Source: [Zimmermannella] faecalis ATCC 13722 (lineage in GTDB: Bacteria > Actinomycetota > Actinomycetes > Actinomycetales > Microbacteriaceae). Taken from it: a stretch of DNA of 64,000 nt. Below the pieces are notes generated by a model. That model was not told the DNA's origin. It did no database searches and saw nothing but the letters and a program-made list of their open reading frames with translations. This document shows, piece after piece, positions 42,629-51,230 of the stretch. Location: positions 186,001-250,000 of the forward strand of contig NZ_KB907076.1 of assembly GCF_000381765.1 (NCBI RefSeq), given 5' to 3'. Positions within the stretch are counted from its first letter, which is position 1, and each line of letters opens with the position of its first letter. A program made the translations under genes and the position numbers.

Positions 42629-44584
42629 ATGACGCCTCGCCTCCGCTCGCGACCCGCCATCCGTTTCTCGGCCGGTGCGCTCGCCGCCGCTCTCGTCGCC
42701 GTGCTGCTCCTCGTGTTCGCACCCTCGGGGCAGGCCCGCGCAGACGTCGAGAACTTCAACTTCTCGAGCTGGCGCACCGAGATCGACGTTTCGGTCGACG
42801 AGGGGCTGTTCGGCGGGCAGGTCGTGCGCTCGGACTTCACCGAGACGATCACCGCAGAGTTCCCCGACTTCGACCAGAACCGCGGCATTGTGCGCGCGAT
42901 TCCGGTCGAAATGGGCGAGTCAACGATGCGCATCGAAGACGTGTCGGTCACCGACCCCGACGGCAACCCCGTGCCGTACGAGACCGAGCAGGAGTGGGGC
43001 GCGAACGACTACGTCATTCTCGTCGGCGACGACAACTACGTGCAGGGCTCGACGACGTACGTCATCAAGTACTCCCTCGTGAACACGCTCACCGAGCGCG
43101 ACTACACGAACCCCGAGGCGATGTACGCGCCGAACCTCACGCCGCCGTACCGGCAGCAGGCGATCGACTCGTTCTCGGCGCAGGTGCGCATCGACACGAC
43201 ACTCTGGGATGCGGTGCAGGAGCTACCGTCGTGGAGCGACGAGCCCGGCTACGAGGGGCTCGACGCGAACTGCTTCGTCGGGCAGGCCTTCAGCGACGTC
43301 CCGTGCGCGTTCGACGTCGTGCCCGGCGACGAATATGAACCGGGCACTGACGACTTCACGCCGTCCGAGCCGCTCGATGCGAGCACGACGGTCATCACCA
43401 TCGCGCCGATCGAGCTTGGCACGAACGACGTCACCCTCGACCTGCGCATGTCGGGCGACTCGGTGCAGCTGCCGAACTGGTTCGAGAAGCTCAGCACCAC
43501 GCAGCAGCTCAACTTCGGTGCCGTCGTGCTGCTGTTCTTCGTCGCCATCGCCGCCTTCATCGCGCTGCAGCGGTCGCGCAAGCCGAAGCCGCTCACCCCG
43601 ATCGTGACCCGGTACTCGACCGACATCTCGCCGATTCGTGCGGCCGTACTGCTGCAGGCGGGCCGCGAGCCGAAGGACCGCCCCGCGTTCAGTGCCCAGG
43701 TGCTCGACACGGCCGTGCGCGGCGGCGTCACGCTCGAAGAAGAGGCGGAGCGGCGCGGCAAGCCGCTCGTGCGGGTGCGGTTCGCGAATGAGCCCGAGGA
43801 ACTGCCGTCGCAGACGCGCAAGTTCCGGAACCAGGTGCTGCGGATGAATCAAGAGGGCGAGTCGACGCTGCTCGCGCCGAACAGCAAGAAGCTCGCGGAT
43901 TCGTGGCGCAAGTTCGCGAATTCGGCGGTGAAGGGCGTGCACAACGCGAAGCTCGCCGAGGTGTCGTCCGCGGTTCGGCTGCGCAAGCGCATCACCGCGC
44001 TCGCACTCGCGCTGTTCGTCGCCGCGGTCGTGCTCCTCGTGATTCAGTGCGGTCACGTCGCCGAAGACCTCATGTTCGTGCCGATGGTGTCGGGGCTCTT
44101 CGGGATCGTCGGGCTCATCACGCTGTTCGGGGTGCTGGCGACGAACGAGCGCCAGCTCACGCACGAGGGCCGCGTGGCGCTCACCGAGCTTCACGGCCTA
44201 CGCCAGTACCTCGAACTCGCCGAGGAGGATCGCCTGCGTGCGCTGCAGGGCCCCGAGACGGCCGAGCGCGTGACGGGCGCGGGCCCCAACCCCATCGAGG
44301 TGATTCACGTCTACGAGCGGCTCCTCCCCTACGCTGTGCTGTTCGGCATGTCCGACGAGTGGGCCGAGCTCATCGAGACGAAGTACCAGGAGGCGCAGGC
44401 GCAGCCCTCGTACGTGAGCGGACGCGCCGCCGGCATCGTCTGGGCGAATCAGCAGATCGGCATCGTGAACCCCACCTACACGTCGCCGAGCTCGGGGTCG
44501 GGCTACTCCGGCTCGTCGAGCTCGTTCTCGGGCGGCGGTTCGGCCGGCGGCGGCTTCGGCGGCGGCTCGGTCGGCGGGCGGTAG
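42629..44584 (+). CDS. DUF2207 membrane protein
   Basis: 651 residues. Signal peptide (residues 15-38, ending at QARA), extracellular DUF2207 beta domain (VRSDFTETITAEFPDFDQNRG...), a transmembrane helix near residues 300-317, two more helices near 460-510, and a Ser/Gly tail (SGSGYSGSSSSFSGGGSAGG). The tail resembles TPM-domain-associated proteins. The function of the family is not known. ATG 42629 follows GGAGG at 42623-42627 (close). No -10 box at leaderless spacing is visible here. Confidence 0.88.
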   Translation: MTPRLRSRPAIRFSAGALAAALVAVLLLVFAPSGQARADVENFNFSSWRTEIDVSVDEGLFGGQVVRSDFTETITAEFPDFDQNRGIVRAIPVEMGESTMRIEDVSVTDPDGNPVPYETEQEWGANDYVILVGDDNYVQGSTTYVIKYSLVNTLTERDYTNPEAMYAPNLTPPYRQQAIDSFSAQVRIDTTLWDAVQELPSWSDEPGYEGLDANCFVGQAFSDVPCAFDVVPGDEYEPGTDDFTPSEPLDASTTVITIAPIELGTNDVTLDLRMSGDSVQLPNWFEKLSTTQQLNFGAVVLLFFVAIAAFIALQRSRKPKPLTPIVTRYSTDISPIRAAVLLQAGREPKDRPAFSAQVLDTAVRGGVTLEEEAERRGKPLVRVRFANEPEELPSQTRKFRNQVLRMNQEGESTLLAPNSKKLADSWRKFANSAVKGVHNAKLAEVSSAVRLRKRITALALALFVAAVVLLVIQCGHVAEDLMFVPMVSGLFGIVGLITLFGVLATNERQLTHEGRVALTELHGLRQYLELAEEDRLRALQGPETAERVTGAGPNPIEVIHVYERLLPYAVLFGMSDEWAELIETKYQEAQAQPSYVSGRAAGIVWANQQIGIVNPTYTSPSSGSGYSGSSSSFSGGGSAGGGFGGGSVGGR

Positions 44585-44647
44585 GCGTCAGGCAACCGGC
44601 CGACACGGCTCGGGCGTCAGCTTTCGGGCACGGGTACCCTCGGTGGA

Positions 44648-45325
44648 ATGCTCGCTCTTTCTGCCGCTCCCGTCGCAACGGGGCTCCGCGACGTGCTCGA
44701 CCCCGAGACCCTGCTGCCGGCGCTCGGCCCGTGGGTACTCGCCGGCGTCGCCGTCATCATCTTTATCGAGTCGGGGGTGCTGTTCCCGTTCCTGCCGGGT
44801 GACTCGCTGCTCGTCACCGCGGCGATCCTCTCGCCACAGCTGCACCTCAACCCGTGGGTGGTCGCGGTGGTCGCGCTCGCCGCGGCGATCGCGGGCGACC
44901 AGGTGGGCTACTGGCTCGGGAGCCGGTTCGGGCGACGGCTGTTCAAGACGGATGCGCGGCTGCTCACGACCGAGCGGCTCGAGACCGCCGAGCAGTTCTT
45001 CGCGAAGTACGGGCCGTTCGCGCTCGTGCTTGGCCGGTTCGTGCCGATCGTACGCACGTACGTACCCCTCGCGGCCGGCACCGCGGCCCTCGCGTATCGC
45101 CGCTTCGTCATGTGGAACGTGCTCGGCGCCGTCACTTGGGTGGGAAGCCTGACGCTCGTCGGCGTGCTGCTCGGCGGCATCCCGTTCGTGAAGAACAACA
45201 TCGACGTGCTCGCGATCGTCATCGTGCTCGTGTCGGTGCTGCCCGTCGTCATCGGCGCGTTCCTTCGCAGCCGCCGCGAGCGCCGCGAACGCGCCGAGAT
45301 CCCCGCAGACTCCATCGCGAACTGA
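44648..45325 (+). CDS. DedA-family membrane protein
   Basis: 225 residues. DedA marks are IFIESGVLFPFLPGDSLLVTAA, AGDQVGYWLGSRFGRRLF and RFVPIVRTYVPLAAG, with about five hydrophobic segments. DedA proteins act in polyprenyl-phosphate/phospholipid flipping and membrane homeostasis. ATG 44648 lies 7 nt after TACCCT (44635-44640). The last bases overlap the start of family A palindrome copy 3. Confidence 0.93.
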   Translation: MLALSAAPVATGLRDVLDPETLLPALGPWVLAGVAVIIFIESGVLFPFLPGDSLLVTAAILSPQLHLNPWVVAVVALAAAIAGDQVGYWLGSRFGRRLFKTDARLLTTERLETAEQFFAKYGPFALVLGRFVPIVRTYVPLAAGTAALAYRRFVMWNVLGAVTWVGSLTLVGVLLGGIPFVKNNIDVLAIVIVLVSVLPVVIGAFLRSRRERRERAEIPADSIAN

Positions 45326-45373
45326 CGGCAATTTGCGGCATTTTCGCTGAAAATGCCGCAAATTGCCGTCAGT
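45321..45373. repeat. Palindromic repeat, family A, copy 3 (perfect)
   Basis: A perfect 25-bp inverted repeat: arms 45321-45345 and 45349-45373, loop GCT. The core is the same as in copy 2 and the right flank CGGCGGAGGTGGGGTG matches copy 1. It begins inside the last codons of dedA and fills the gap to the convergent vanY-type gene. Confidence 0.95.
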
Positions 45374-45393
45374 CGGCGGAGGTGGGGTGCCGC

Positions 45394-46362
45394 CTAGTCT
45401 TCGTAGCCGGGCGCGGGCTCGACGCCGAGGAAGTCCTCGTAGTTCGCGGCGCCCGACTCGTGGTACGCCTTCGCCGCTTCGACGCCAATGAAGCGGTAGT
45501 GCCACGGCTCGAACTCGTACCCGGTCGTCGCGGTCTCGCCGTCGGGGTAGCGCAGAATGTAGCCGTACTCCCACGAGTGCTTCACGAGCCACGCGCTCGC
45601 GTCGGTTTCGGCGAAGCACTCGGTGAGGATGCAGTCGGACTCCCCCGGCGCCGAGATGTCGGCGGCGAGGCCCGTCTGGTGCTCGCTCGATCCGGGGCGG
45701 GCGCTCGTGAGGTCGGCGGCCTTCTGCCCCATGTCGTCGACGTAGCCGTCGTAGAGCTCCGTCTGCAGGTCGTAGTCGCGGTAGCCGCTCGTCATGTCGA
45801 GCGTGTGGCCGGCCTTCTCGGCGGCCTCGTACATGTCCTCGAACGCGAGCGCGGCGTCTTTGCGCAGCGAGTGATCGTTCATTGACGGCAGCCCGAGATC
45901 GGTGATCTTCACGAGCGGCTTCGGCGCGTAGTCGACGGGTTCGAGCGAGTAGTGCTTGTTCACGAGCACCGTCACGCTGTCGCCCGACGAGATGTCGTAG
46001 TCGAGCGCGGTTGCCGGTCGCCCGTCAGCGCCTGGCGTCGCGGTCGCGCCCGGCGTCTGGCCGCCGGGCGTCTGCGTCCCGGTCGGCGCGGCCTGCGTGC
46101 CGGTCGGTGCGGTGTCGGTGCCGGGGATGCTCGAGTCAGTACCAGTGCCAGTCCCGGCGCCAGTCGTCGACGCCGAGGGCTCGACGACGGTGAGCACGTT
46201 CGCGGGGGCGCCCCAGTCGGTCACGGCCGCGAACCCGAGGCCCACTACCGCGAGCGCGGCGACGCCAGCGAGGCCCACCGCCCAGCGCCGCTTCGTAAAG
46301 TTCGGGGAGCCGGTCGCGGCTTCGGCCGAAGGTTCGGGCGGCGTGCTCGGTGTCGACGTCAT
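45394..46362 (-). CDS. VanY-type D-Ala-D-Ala carboxypeptidase
   Basis: 322 residues. One N-terminal transmembrane anchor (WAVGLAGVAALAVVGLGFAAV), a Thr/Gly/Pro-rich linker (repeated PTGT units) and the M15 peptidase domain. Zinc ligands lie in SEHQTGLAADIS (SxHxxGxxxD) and FEPWHYRF (ExWH). It trims the terminal D-Ala of peptidoglycan pentapeptides outside the membrane. No vanHAX genes are near, so it is a housekeeping cell-wall enzyme rather than a resistance cluster. Confidence 0.93.
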   Translation of the reverse strand: MTSTPSTPPEPSAEAATGSPNFTKRRWAVGLAGVAALAVVGLGFAAVTDWGAPANVLTVVEPSASTTGAGTGTGTDSSIPGTDTAPTGTQAAPTGTQTPGGQTPGATATPGADGRPATALDYDISSGDSVTVLVNKHYSLEPVDYAPKPLVKITDLGLPSMNDHSLRKDAALAFEDMYEAAEKAGHTLDMTSGYRDYDLQTELYDGYVDDMGQKAADLTSARPGSSEHQTGLAADISAPGESDCILTECFAETDASAWLVKHSWEYGYILRYPDGETATTGYEFEPWHYRFIGVEAAKAYHESGAANYEDFLGVEPAPGYED

Positions 46363-46413
46363 GTGTCACTTTCTCGGGGGAACGAACGTAGTTTCGCACG
46401 CCCAAGCGGTGCT

Positions 46414-46869
46414 TCAGTCGAGCGGCGCGCCGGTCTCGTCGTCGGGGCTCGGCCGCCACACGACGATTTCGTTGCGGCGCACGCGCTGGCCGCGGGCGAC
46501 CGCGATCACCTCGCCGTAGCCGGCCGCGAACACGCGCTCGCGGGAGCGCTGGCGGTGCGACTCCACCTCGCTCTCAAGCTCGCGCACGCGGCGCTTAAGC
46601 TCCTGCACCTGCTCGCGCAGGCGCACGACGTGCGAGATGCCTTCGAGGCCGACGCCTGCCTCGCTCAGGGCGCCGATGTCGCGGAGCTTCGCGACATCGG
46701 CGAGCGAGTACCGGCGCACGCGACCCGCCGTGCGGGCCGGCACGACGAGGCCGAGCCGGTCATACTGCCGGAGCGTCTGCGGGTGCATACCCGCGAGCTC
46801 GGCGGCAACGGCGATGGGGAAAACGGGCGCGTCTTCGTCAACGTCGTGCGGATCAGTCGAGCGCATCAT
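46414..46869 (-). CDS. hspR: Heat-shock repressor HspR (MerR family)
   Basis: 151 residues. The MerR winged helix reads FPIAVAAELAGMHPQTLRQYDRLGLVVPARTAGRVRRYS (residues 17-55), the HspR form, then a coiled coil (LREQVQELKRRVRELESEVESHRQRS). HspR binds HAIR sites with DnaK as co-repressor and shuts the operon off at normal temperature. The ATG follows GGAGGGGAAG. It is the last gene of the dnaK-grpE-dnaJ-hspR operon, and three HAIR sites lie at the operon's promoter. Confidence 0.96.
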   Translation of the reverse strand: MMRSTDPHDVDEDAPVFPIAVAAELAGMHPQTLRQYDRLGLVVPARTAGRVRRYSLADVAKLRDIGALSEAGVGLEGISHVVRLREQVQELKRRVRELESEVESHRQRSRERVFAAGYGEVIAVARGQRVRRNEIVVWRPSPDDETGAPLD

Positions 46870-46885
46870 CTTCCCCTCCCTCTGT

Positions 46886-46912
46886 TATTGGATGTGTCGT
46901 GTATTGGATGTG
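46886..46912. repeat. Two direct repeats upstream of hspR
   Basis: TATTGGATGTG occurs at 46886-46896 and 46902-46912 with a 16-bp period in the dnaJ-hspR gap. The AT content is unusual for this DNA. Function unknown. Confidence 0.5.
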
Positions 46913-46929
46913 GTGGTTATTAGTCGTGC

Positions 46930-47919
46930 TTAGCTGCGCGCCTCGCGCAGCAGGTCGTCGCGCGGGCTCTCGGGGCCACTCGCCGCGACAAAGTCGTCGA
47001 GCGCGCGGCGCTGCTCGCTATTGAGATTCTGCGGCACGGCGACCTCGATGCGCACGAGCAAGTCGCCGGCGCCGTGCTTCTTCGGCACGCCGCGGCCCTT
47101 CACGCGCAGCCGCTTGCCCGACTGCGAGTGCGCCGGAACCTTCACCCGAACGGTCGTGCCGTCGGGGGTCGGCACCTCGATGTTCGCGCCGTTCACGGCT
47201 TCGGCGAACGTCACCGGCACCGTGACGACGATGTTGTCGCCGTCGCGCGAGAACACGGGGTGGCTGCGCACTGACACCTCGAGAATGAGGTCGCCGGGCT
47301 CGCCGCCGTTCGGGCTCGCCGCGCCCTTGCCGCGCAGGCGAATCTTCTGCCCATCCTTCACACCGGCGGGAATCCGCACCGTAATGACGCGGCCGTCGCC
47401 GGCCTGCAGGTCGATCGTGTCGCCGCGGAACGCGGTCATAAAGCTCAGGGTCGTCTGCGCGCGCTGGTCGGCGCCGCGCTGCGGGCCGGCCTGGCCGAAG
47501 CCGCGGCCGCCGAACCCGCCGGCACCCTGGCCGAACATGCTGAAGAGGTCTTCATAGCCGCCCGCGCCGGGCGACTGGCGGTACGAGTACTGGCCGCCGC
47601 CCTGGTTGAACAGCCCGCCGAAGAGGTCTTCGAAGCCGGCCTGCCCGCCGGGGCCACCGGGGCCCGCCGAGAACCGCGCGCCCGAGCCCATCGCGCGAAT
47701 CTGGTCGTATTCTTTGCGCGTCGTGGCGTCGCTCAGCACGTCGTACGCCTCAGAGATTTCCTTGAACTTCTCTTCGGCGGCCTTATCGCCCGGGTTTGAG
47801 TCGGGGTGATACTTGCGCGCGAGCTTGCGGTACGCCTTCTTCAGCTCGGCATCGCTGATCTCGCTGTCGACCCCGAGCGTCTTATAGAAGTCTTTTTCAA
47901 ACCAGTCCTGGCTGGCCAT
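46930..47919 (-). CDS. dnaJ: Chaperone DnaJ/CbpA type (no zinc domain)
   Basis: 329 residues. The J domain (residues 8-75) has [20 protein letters not shown] with HPD. A Gly/Phe-rich linker ([27 protein letters not shown] and [12 protein letters not shown]) follows, then the two C-terminal substrate domains ([25 protein letters not shown]). The four-repeat CxxCxGxG zinc domain is absent, so this is the CbpA/DnaJ2 type. It stimulates DnaK ATPase. The ATG has AAGGAG 6 nt upstream. Confidence 0.95.
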   Translation of the reverse strand: MASQDWFEKDFYKTLGVDSEISDAELKKAYRKLARKYHPDSNPGDKAAEEKFKEISEAYDVLSDATTRKEYDQIRAMGSGARFSAGPGGPGGQAGFEDLFGGLFNQGGGQYSYRQSPGAGGYEDLFSMFGQGAGGFGGRGFGQAGPQRGADQRAQTTLSFMTAFRGDTIDLQAGDGRVITVRIPAGVKDGQKIRLRGKGAASPNGGEPGDLILEVSVRSHPVFSRDGDNIVVTVPVTFAEAVNGANIEVPTPDGTTVRVKVPAHSQSGKRLRVKGRGVPKKHGAGDLLVRIEVAVPQNLNSEQRRALDDFVAASGPESPRDDLLREARS

Positions 47920-47964
47920 GCACTACTCCTTTCGGGCGGTGAAACCTGGGGCTCACCGCCGGGC

Positions 47965-48009
47965 GGATGGGGGATACGGGTGGTGGTGCACCGGCCGCAT
48001 CCCCCATCC
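47965..48009. repeat. 11-bp inverted repeat in the grpE-dnaJ gap
   Basis: GGATGGGGGAT (47965-47975) and ATCCCCCATCC (47999-48009) pair perfectly around 23 nt. It lies within the heat-shock operon between grpE and dnaJ and could attenuate transcription or stabilise/process the mRNA. Confidence 0.8.
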
Positions 48010-48030
48010 GGGGCCGCACTGCGGTGCGAA

Positions 48031-48714
48031 TTAGGCGCCGGGAACGAACACCGCGACCTTGGCGGCGCGAATCTCGCGGTCGCCGATGCGGTACCCCACC
48101 TCGACGACGTCGGCGATGGTCGCCTCGGTCACCTCGGGGTTCGGCAGCTGCGCAATCGCTTCGTGCCGCTGCGGGTCGAAGGGCTCGCCCTTCTCGCCAT
48201 AGCGCTCGACGCCGAGGCGTTCGACGCTCGCGCGGAGCTTGCTCGCGATGACCTGGAACGGGCTGCCCTCGGGCAGGTCGCCCGCGGCGTCGGCCCGGTC
48301 GAGGTCGTCGAGCACGGGAAGCAGCTGCTTCGCGGCCTTCGCGGTGGCGAGGGCGGCGAGCTCCTCCTTCTCGCGCTCGGTGCGGCGCCGGAAGTTCGCG
48401 TACTCGGCCTGCACCCGCTTGAGGTCGGCGAGGTAGCCGTGCGGGTCATCCTGCACGGCCTCCTCGTCGGCCACGACCTCGGCATCATCAGCCTGGTCGG
48501 CGGCGGGCTTCGAGTCGCTCGCGGCGGATGCGCTCATCGCCTCCTCGAGCAGCGTGTTCAGCTCCTCTTCGGAGATCGTGGGCAGCTCTTCGCCGGTCTC
48601 CTCGGCCGAACCCTGCCCACGAACCTTCCCGGTGGTGGGGTCGATGCGTCGCTTGTCGTTGACGATCGGCTCCTCGCGCTCGTTCTGGTTGTCGTTCGGG
48701 TTCTCGTCGCCCAT
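48031..48714 (-). CDS. grpE: Nucleotide exchange factor GrpE
   Basis: 227 residues. A long acidic N-terminal extension (through about residue 85) is followed by the GrpE core: YLADLKRVQAEYANFRRRTEREKEE, LLPVLDDLDRADAAGDL and a beta-domain GEPFDPQRHEAIAQLPNPEVTEATIADVVEVGYRIGDREIRAAKVAV. It releases ADP from DnaK. It starts 2 bp after the dnaK stop, and so depends on that gene's translation. Confidence 0.96.
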   Translation of the reverse strand: MGDENPNDNQNEREEPIVNDKRRIDPTTGKVRGQGSAEETGEELPTISEEELNTLLEEAMSASAASDSKPAADQADDAEVVADEEAVQDDPHGYLADLKRVQAEYANFRRRTEREKEELAALATAKAAKQLLPVLDDLDRADAAGDLPEGSPFQVIASKLRASVERLGVERYGEKGEPFDPQRHEAIAQLPNPEVTEATIADVVEVGYRIGDREIRAAKVAVFVPGA

Positions 48715-48716
48715 GG

Positions 48717-50588
48717 TTACTTGCCCTCGTCCTTACGGTCGTCTTCGTCGTCGACGATCTCGGCGTCAACGATGTCTTCGTCGTCGCTCGAGGTCGCTTC
48801 GCCCTCGGTGGGCGCCTGCGGAGCCTCGCCGGCCTCCTGCTGCGTGGCGTAGAGCGCCTGGCCGAGCTTCGTCTGCGACTCGTTGAGCTTCTCGAACGCG
48901 GTCTTCACGGCCTCGTCGTCTTCGCCCGCGAGCGCGGTCTTCAGCGCGTCGACATCAGCCTGCACCTCGTTCTTCACGTCGGCGGGGAGCTTCTCGTCGT
49001 TCTCCTTGATGACCTTCTCGACCTGGTAGGCCGTGGTCTCGGCGACGTTGCGCTGCTCGGCAGCCTCGCGACGCTTCTTGTCCTCGGCCTCGTTCTCCTG
49101 CGCCTCGCGCACCATGCGGTCGATGTCCTCCTTCGGCAGGCTCGAGCCGCCGGTGATCGTCATCGACTGCTCCTTGCCGGTGCCCTTGTCGGTCGCCGAA
49201 ACGTGCACGATGCCGTTCGCGTCGATGTCGAAGGTCACCTCGACCTGCGGAATACCGCGGGGCGCGGGGGCAATGCCGGTGAGCTCGAAGGTGCCGAGCG
49301 GCTTGTTGTCGCGCGTGAACTCGCGCTCGCCCTGGAACACCTGGATCTGCACCGACGGCTGGTTGTCTTCGGCCGTCGTGAAGGTCTCGCTGCGCTTCGT
49401 CGGAATCGCGGTGTTGCGCTCGATGAGCTTCGTCATGATGCCACCCTTGGTCTCGATACCGAGGCTGAGCGGGGTGACGTCGATGAGCAGCACGTCCTTG
49501 CGCTCGCCCTTCAGCACGCCGGCCTGCAGTGCCGCGCCCATGGCGACGACCTCGTCGGGGTTGACGCCCTTGTTCGGCTCCTTGCCACCGGTGAGCTGCT
49601 TCACGAGGTCGCTCACGGCAGGCATACGGGTCGAGCCACCGACGAGCACCACGTGGGCGATGTCGGAGACCTTCACGCCGGCCTCGGCGATGACGTCGTT
49701 GAACGGCTTCTTCGTGCGCTCGAGCAGGTCGCTCGTGAGGTCCTGGAACTTCGCGCGGCTGAGGCTCGTGTCCAGGTTCGCGGGGCCGTTCTCGGTGAGC
49801 GAGAGGTAGGGCAGCTGGATGCTCGTGTTGCTCGAGTTCGACAGCTCCTTCTTCGCCTGCTCGGCGGCCTCCTTGAGGCGCTGCAGCGCGATCTTGTCGT
49901 TCGAGACGTCGACGCCGGTCTGCTTCTTGAACTCCTCGGTGAGGTACTTCACGACGCGGTCGTCCCAGTCGTCGCCACCGAGGCGGTTGTCACCGGCCGT
50001 GGCGCGCACCTGAATCGTCGAGAAGTCGTCGTCCTTGCCCACCTCGAGCAGCGAGACGTCGAACGTACCGCCACCGAGGTCGAAGACGAGAATGAGCTCG
50101 TCTTCCTTGCCCTTGTCGAGGCCGTACGCGAGGGCCGCGGCGGTGGGCTCGTTGATGATGCGCAGCACGTTGAGGCCCGCGATCTCGCCGGCCTCCTTCG
50201 TGGCCTGGCGCTCGGCGTCGTTGAAGTACGCGGGCACGGTGATGACGGCGTCGGTGACCGAGTCACCGAGGTAGGTCTCGGCGTCGCGCTTGAGCTTCGA
50301 GAGGATGCGCGCCGAGATTTCCTGCGGCGTGTACGTCTTGCCCTCGACCGACTTGGTCCAGTCGGTGCCCATGTGGCGCTTCACCGAGGCGATGGTGTGG
50401 TCGACGTTCGTGACCGCCTGGCGCTTCGCGGTCTCGCCGACGAGGACGTCGCCGTCCTTCGCGAACGCGACAACCGAGGGGGTCGTGCGCAGGCCCTCGG
50501 CGTTGGCGATGACCTTCGGCTCGCCACCCTCGAGAACCGCGACGACGGAGTTGGTCGTACCGAGGTCGATACCTACTGCACGTGACAT
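48717..50588 (-). CDS. dnaK: Chaperone DnaK (Hsp70)
   Basis: 623 residues. All Hsp70 marks are present: [78 protein letters not shown], then the substrate domain and acidic C-terminus. ATG 50588 has AAGGAG 10 nt upstream; the leader of about 65 nt begins at a clear promoter with HAIR operators. First gene of the heat-shock operon and, by family knowledge, co-repressor of HspR. Confidence 0.98.
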   Translation of the reverse strand: MSRAVGIDLGTTNSVVAVLEGGEPKVIANAEGLRTTPSVVAFAKDGDVLVGETAKRQAVTNVDHTIASVKRHMGTDWTKSVEGKTYTPQEISARILSKLKRDAETYLGDSVTDAVITVPAYFNDAERQATKEAGEIAGLNVLRIINEPTAAALAYGLDKGKEDELILVFDLGGGTFDVSLLEVGKDDDFSTIQVRATAGDNRLGGDDWDDRVVKYLTEEFKKQTGVDVSNDKIALQRLKEAAEQAKKELSNSSNTSIQLPYLSLTENGPANLDTSLSRAKFQDLTSDLLERTKKPFNDVIAEAGVKVSDIAHVVLVGGSTRMPAVSDLVKQLTGGKEPNKGVNPDEVVAMGAALQAGVLKGERKDVLLIDVTPLSLGIETKGGIMTKLIERNTAIPTKRSETFTTAEDNQPSVQIQVFQGEREFTRDNKPLGTFELTGIAPAPRGIPQVEVTFDIDANGIVHVSATDKGTGKEQSMTITGGSSLPKEDIDRMVREAQENEAEDKKRREAAEQRNVAETTAYQVEKVIKENDEKLPADVKNEVQADVDALKTALAGEDDEAVKTAFEKLNESQTKLGQALYATQQEAGEAPQAPTEGEATSSDDEDIVDAEIVDDEDDRKDEGK

Positions 50589-50641
50589 ATGTTCTGGCTC
50601 CTTGTGAGTTGGAAAGTTCTGCTCGACCGGGCTCTTCGAAC

Positions 50642-50662
50642 CCTGAGTCGATCTAGCTCAAG
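50642..50662. promoter_or_regulatory. HAIR operator 1 (HspR site)
   Basis: CCTGAGT-N7-GCTCAAG, one mismatch in each half against the HAIR consensus CTTGAGT-N7-ACTCAAG. It covers the predicted dnaK transcription start. Confidence 0.75.
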
Positions 50663-50688
50663 TCTAATGTTGAGCCGCAGCGTGTCAA
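50661..50688 (-). promoter_or_regulatory. dnaK promoter
   Basis: On the minus strand TTGACA (50688-50683), a 16-nt spacer and TAGACT (50666-50661) form a good housekeeping-sigma promoter. Transcription should start near 50654. The -35 lies inside HAIR 2 and the -10 touches HAIR 1, so repressor would block polymerase. Confidence 0.8.
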
Positions 50689-50689
50689 G
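50669..50689. promoter_or_regulatory. HAIR operator 2 (degenerate)
   Basis: GTTGAGC-N7-TGTCAAG keeps the 7-bp spacing with two mismatches per half. It spans the -35 box. Weaker than the other two by sequence. Confidence 0.55.
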
Positions 50690-50704
50690 TTGCGAAAGCT
50701 GAGA

Positions 50705-50725
50705 GTTGAGTGAACCCGACTCAAG
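50705..50725. promoter_or_regulatory. HAIR operator 3 (best match)
   Basis: GTTGAGT-N7-ACTCAAG, one mismatch in total to the consensus. It lies 17 bp upstream of the -35 box. Confidence 0.85.
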
Positions 50726-50771
50726 TCTTGTGGCGCGCATCCGACCCCTTACCGCCGCCTGCGGCCGCGGC

Positions 50772-50791
50772 TATCATTACGACAACACGTA
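50772..50791. promoter_or_regulatory. blaI promoter and candidate BlaI operator
   Basis: TATCAT (50772-50777) is a plausible -10 for the blaI operon. It abuts TACG-ACAACA-CGTA (50778-50791), a dyad located where BlaI-type repressors bind their own promoters. The dyad is short; assignment is by position and symmetry. Confidence 0.45.
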
Positions 50792-50815
50792 GTTGCCAAG
50801 GAGGTGGGCTGCAGG

Positions 50816-51220
50816 ATGCCCGGAACACGAACTCGCGAACGCGGCGAGCTCGAGACGCAGATTATGCGCGTGCTCTGGAACGCCGAGGCGCCACTTTCCG
50901 CCCGCGACATTCAGACGAGCTTCGAGGCCGACCACGACGACGCGCTCGACGGCCCGACGCCCGCGTACACGACGCTCGTGACGGTGCTCGGCCGCCTCGA
51001 GAAGAAGGGCGCCGTGCAGCGCGAGGCCACCTCGCCCCGCAAGGTGCGCTACCGCGCCACCCGCTCGCAAGAAGAGCAGGCGAGCAAGCAGATGCTCGCG
51101 GCGCTCGACCGCGTCGCCGACCGCGAGGTCGCGCTCATGCAGTTCGCCGGCAACCTCGACGGCGACGACCTCGACTTCCTACGTCGCGCGCTCGACGGCG
51201 GCGGAGCTGCCACCCGCTAG
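50816..51220 (+). CDS. BlaI/MecI/CopY-family transcriptional regulator
   Basis: 134 residues. The winged helix is RGELETQIMRVLWNAEAPLSARDIQTSF, then TPAYTTLVTVLGRLEKKGAVQRE with PRKVRYRATRS, the classical BlaI recognition region; the C-terminus is a dimerisation helix pair. ATG 50816 follows AAGGAGG. It is probably self-repressing and is followed 10 bp later by an M56-like peptidase that could serve as its partner. Confidence 0.92.
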   Translation: MPGTRTRERGELETQIMRVLWNAEAPLSARDIQTSFEADHDDALDGPTPAYTTLVTVLGRLEKKGAVQREATSPRKVRYRATRSQEEQASKQMLAALDRVADREVALMQFAGNLDGDDLDFLRRALDGGGAATR

Positions 51221-51230
51221 CGCGGCCGCC

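Noticed and set aside
45394-46362. Vancomycin resistance locus
   Set aside because: Only a VanY-type carboxypeptidase is present; vanH, vanA and vanX are absent.
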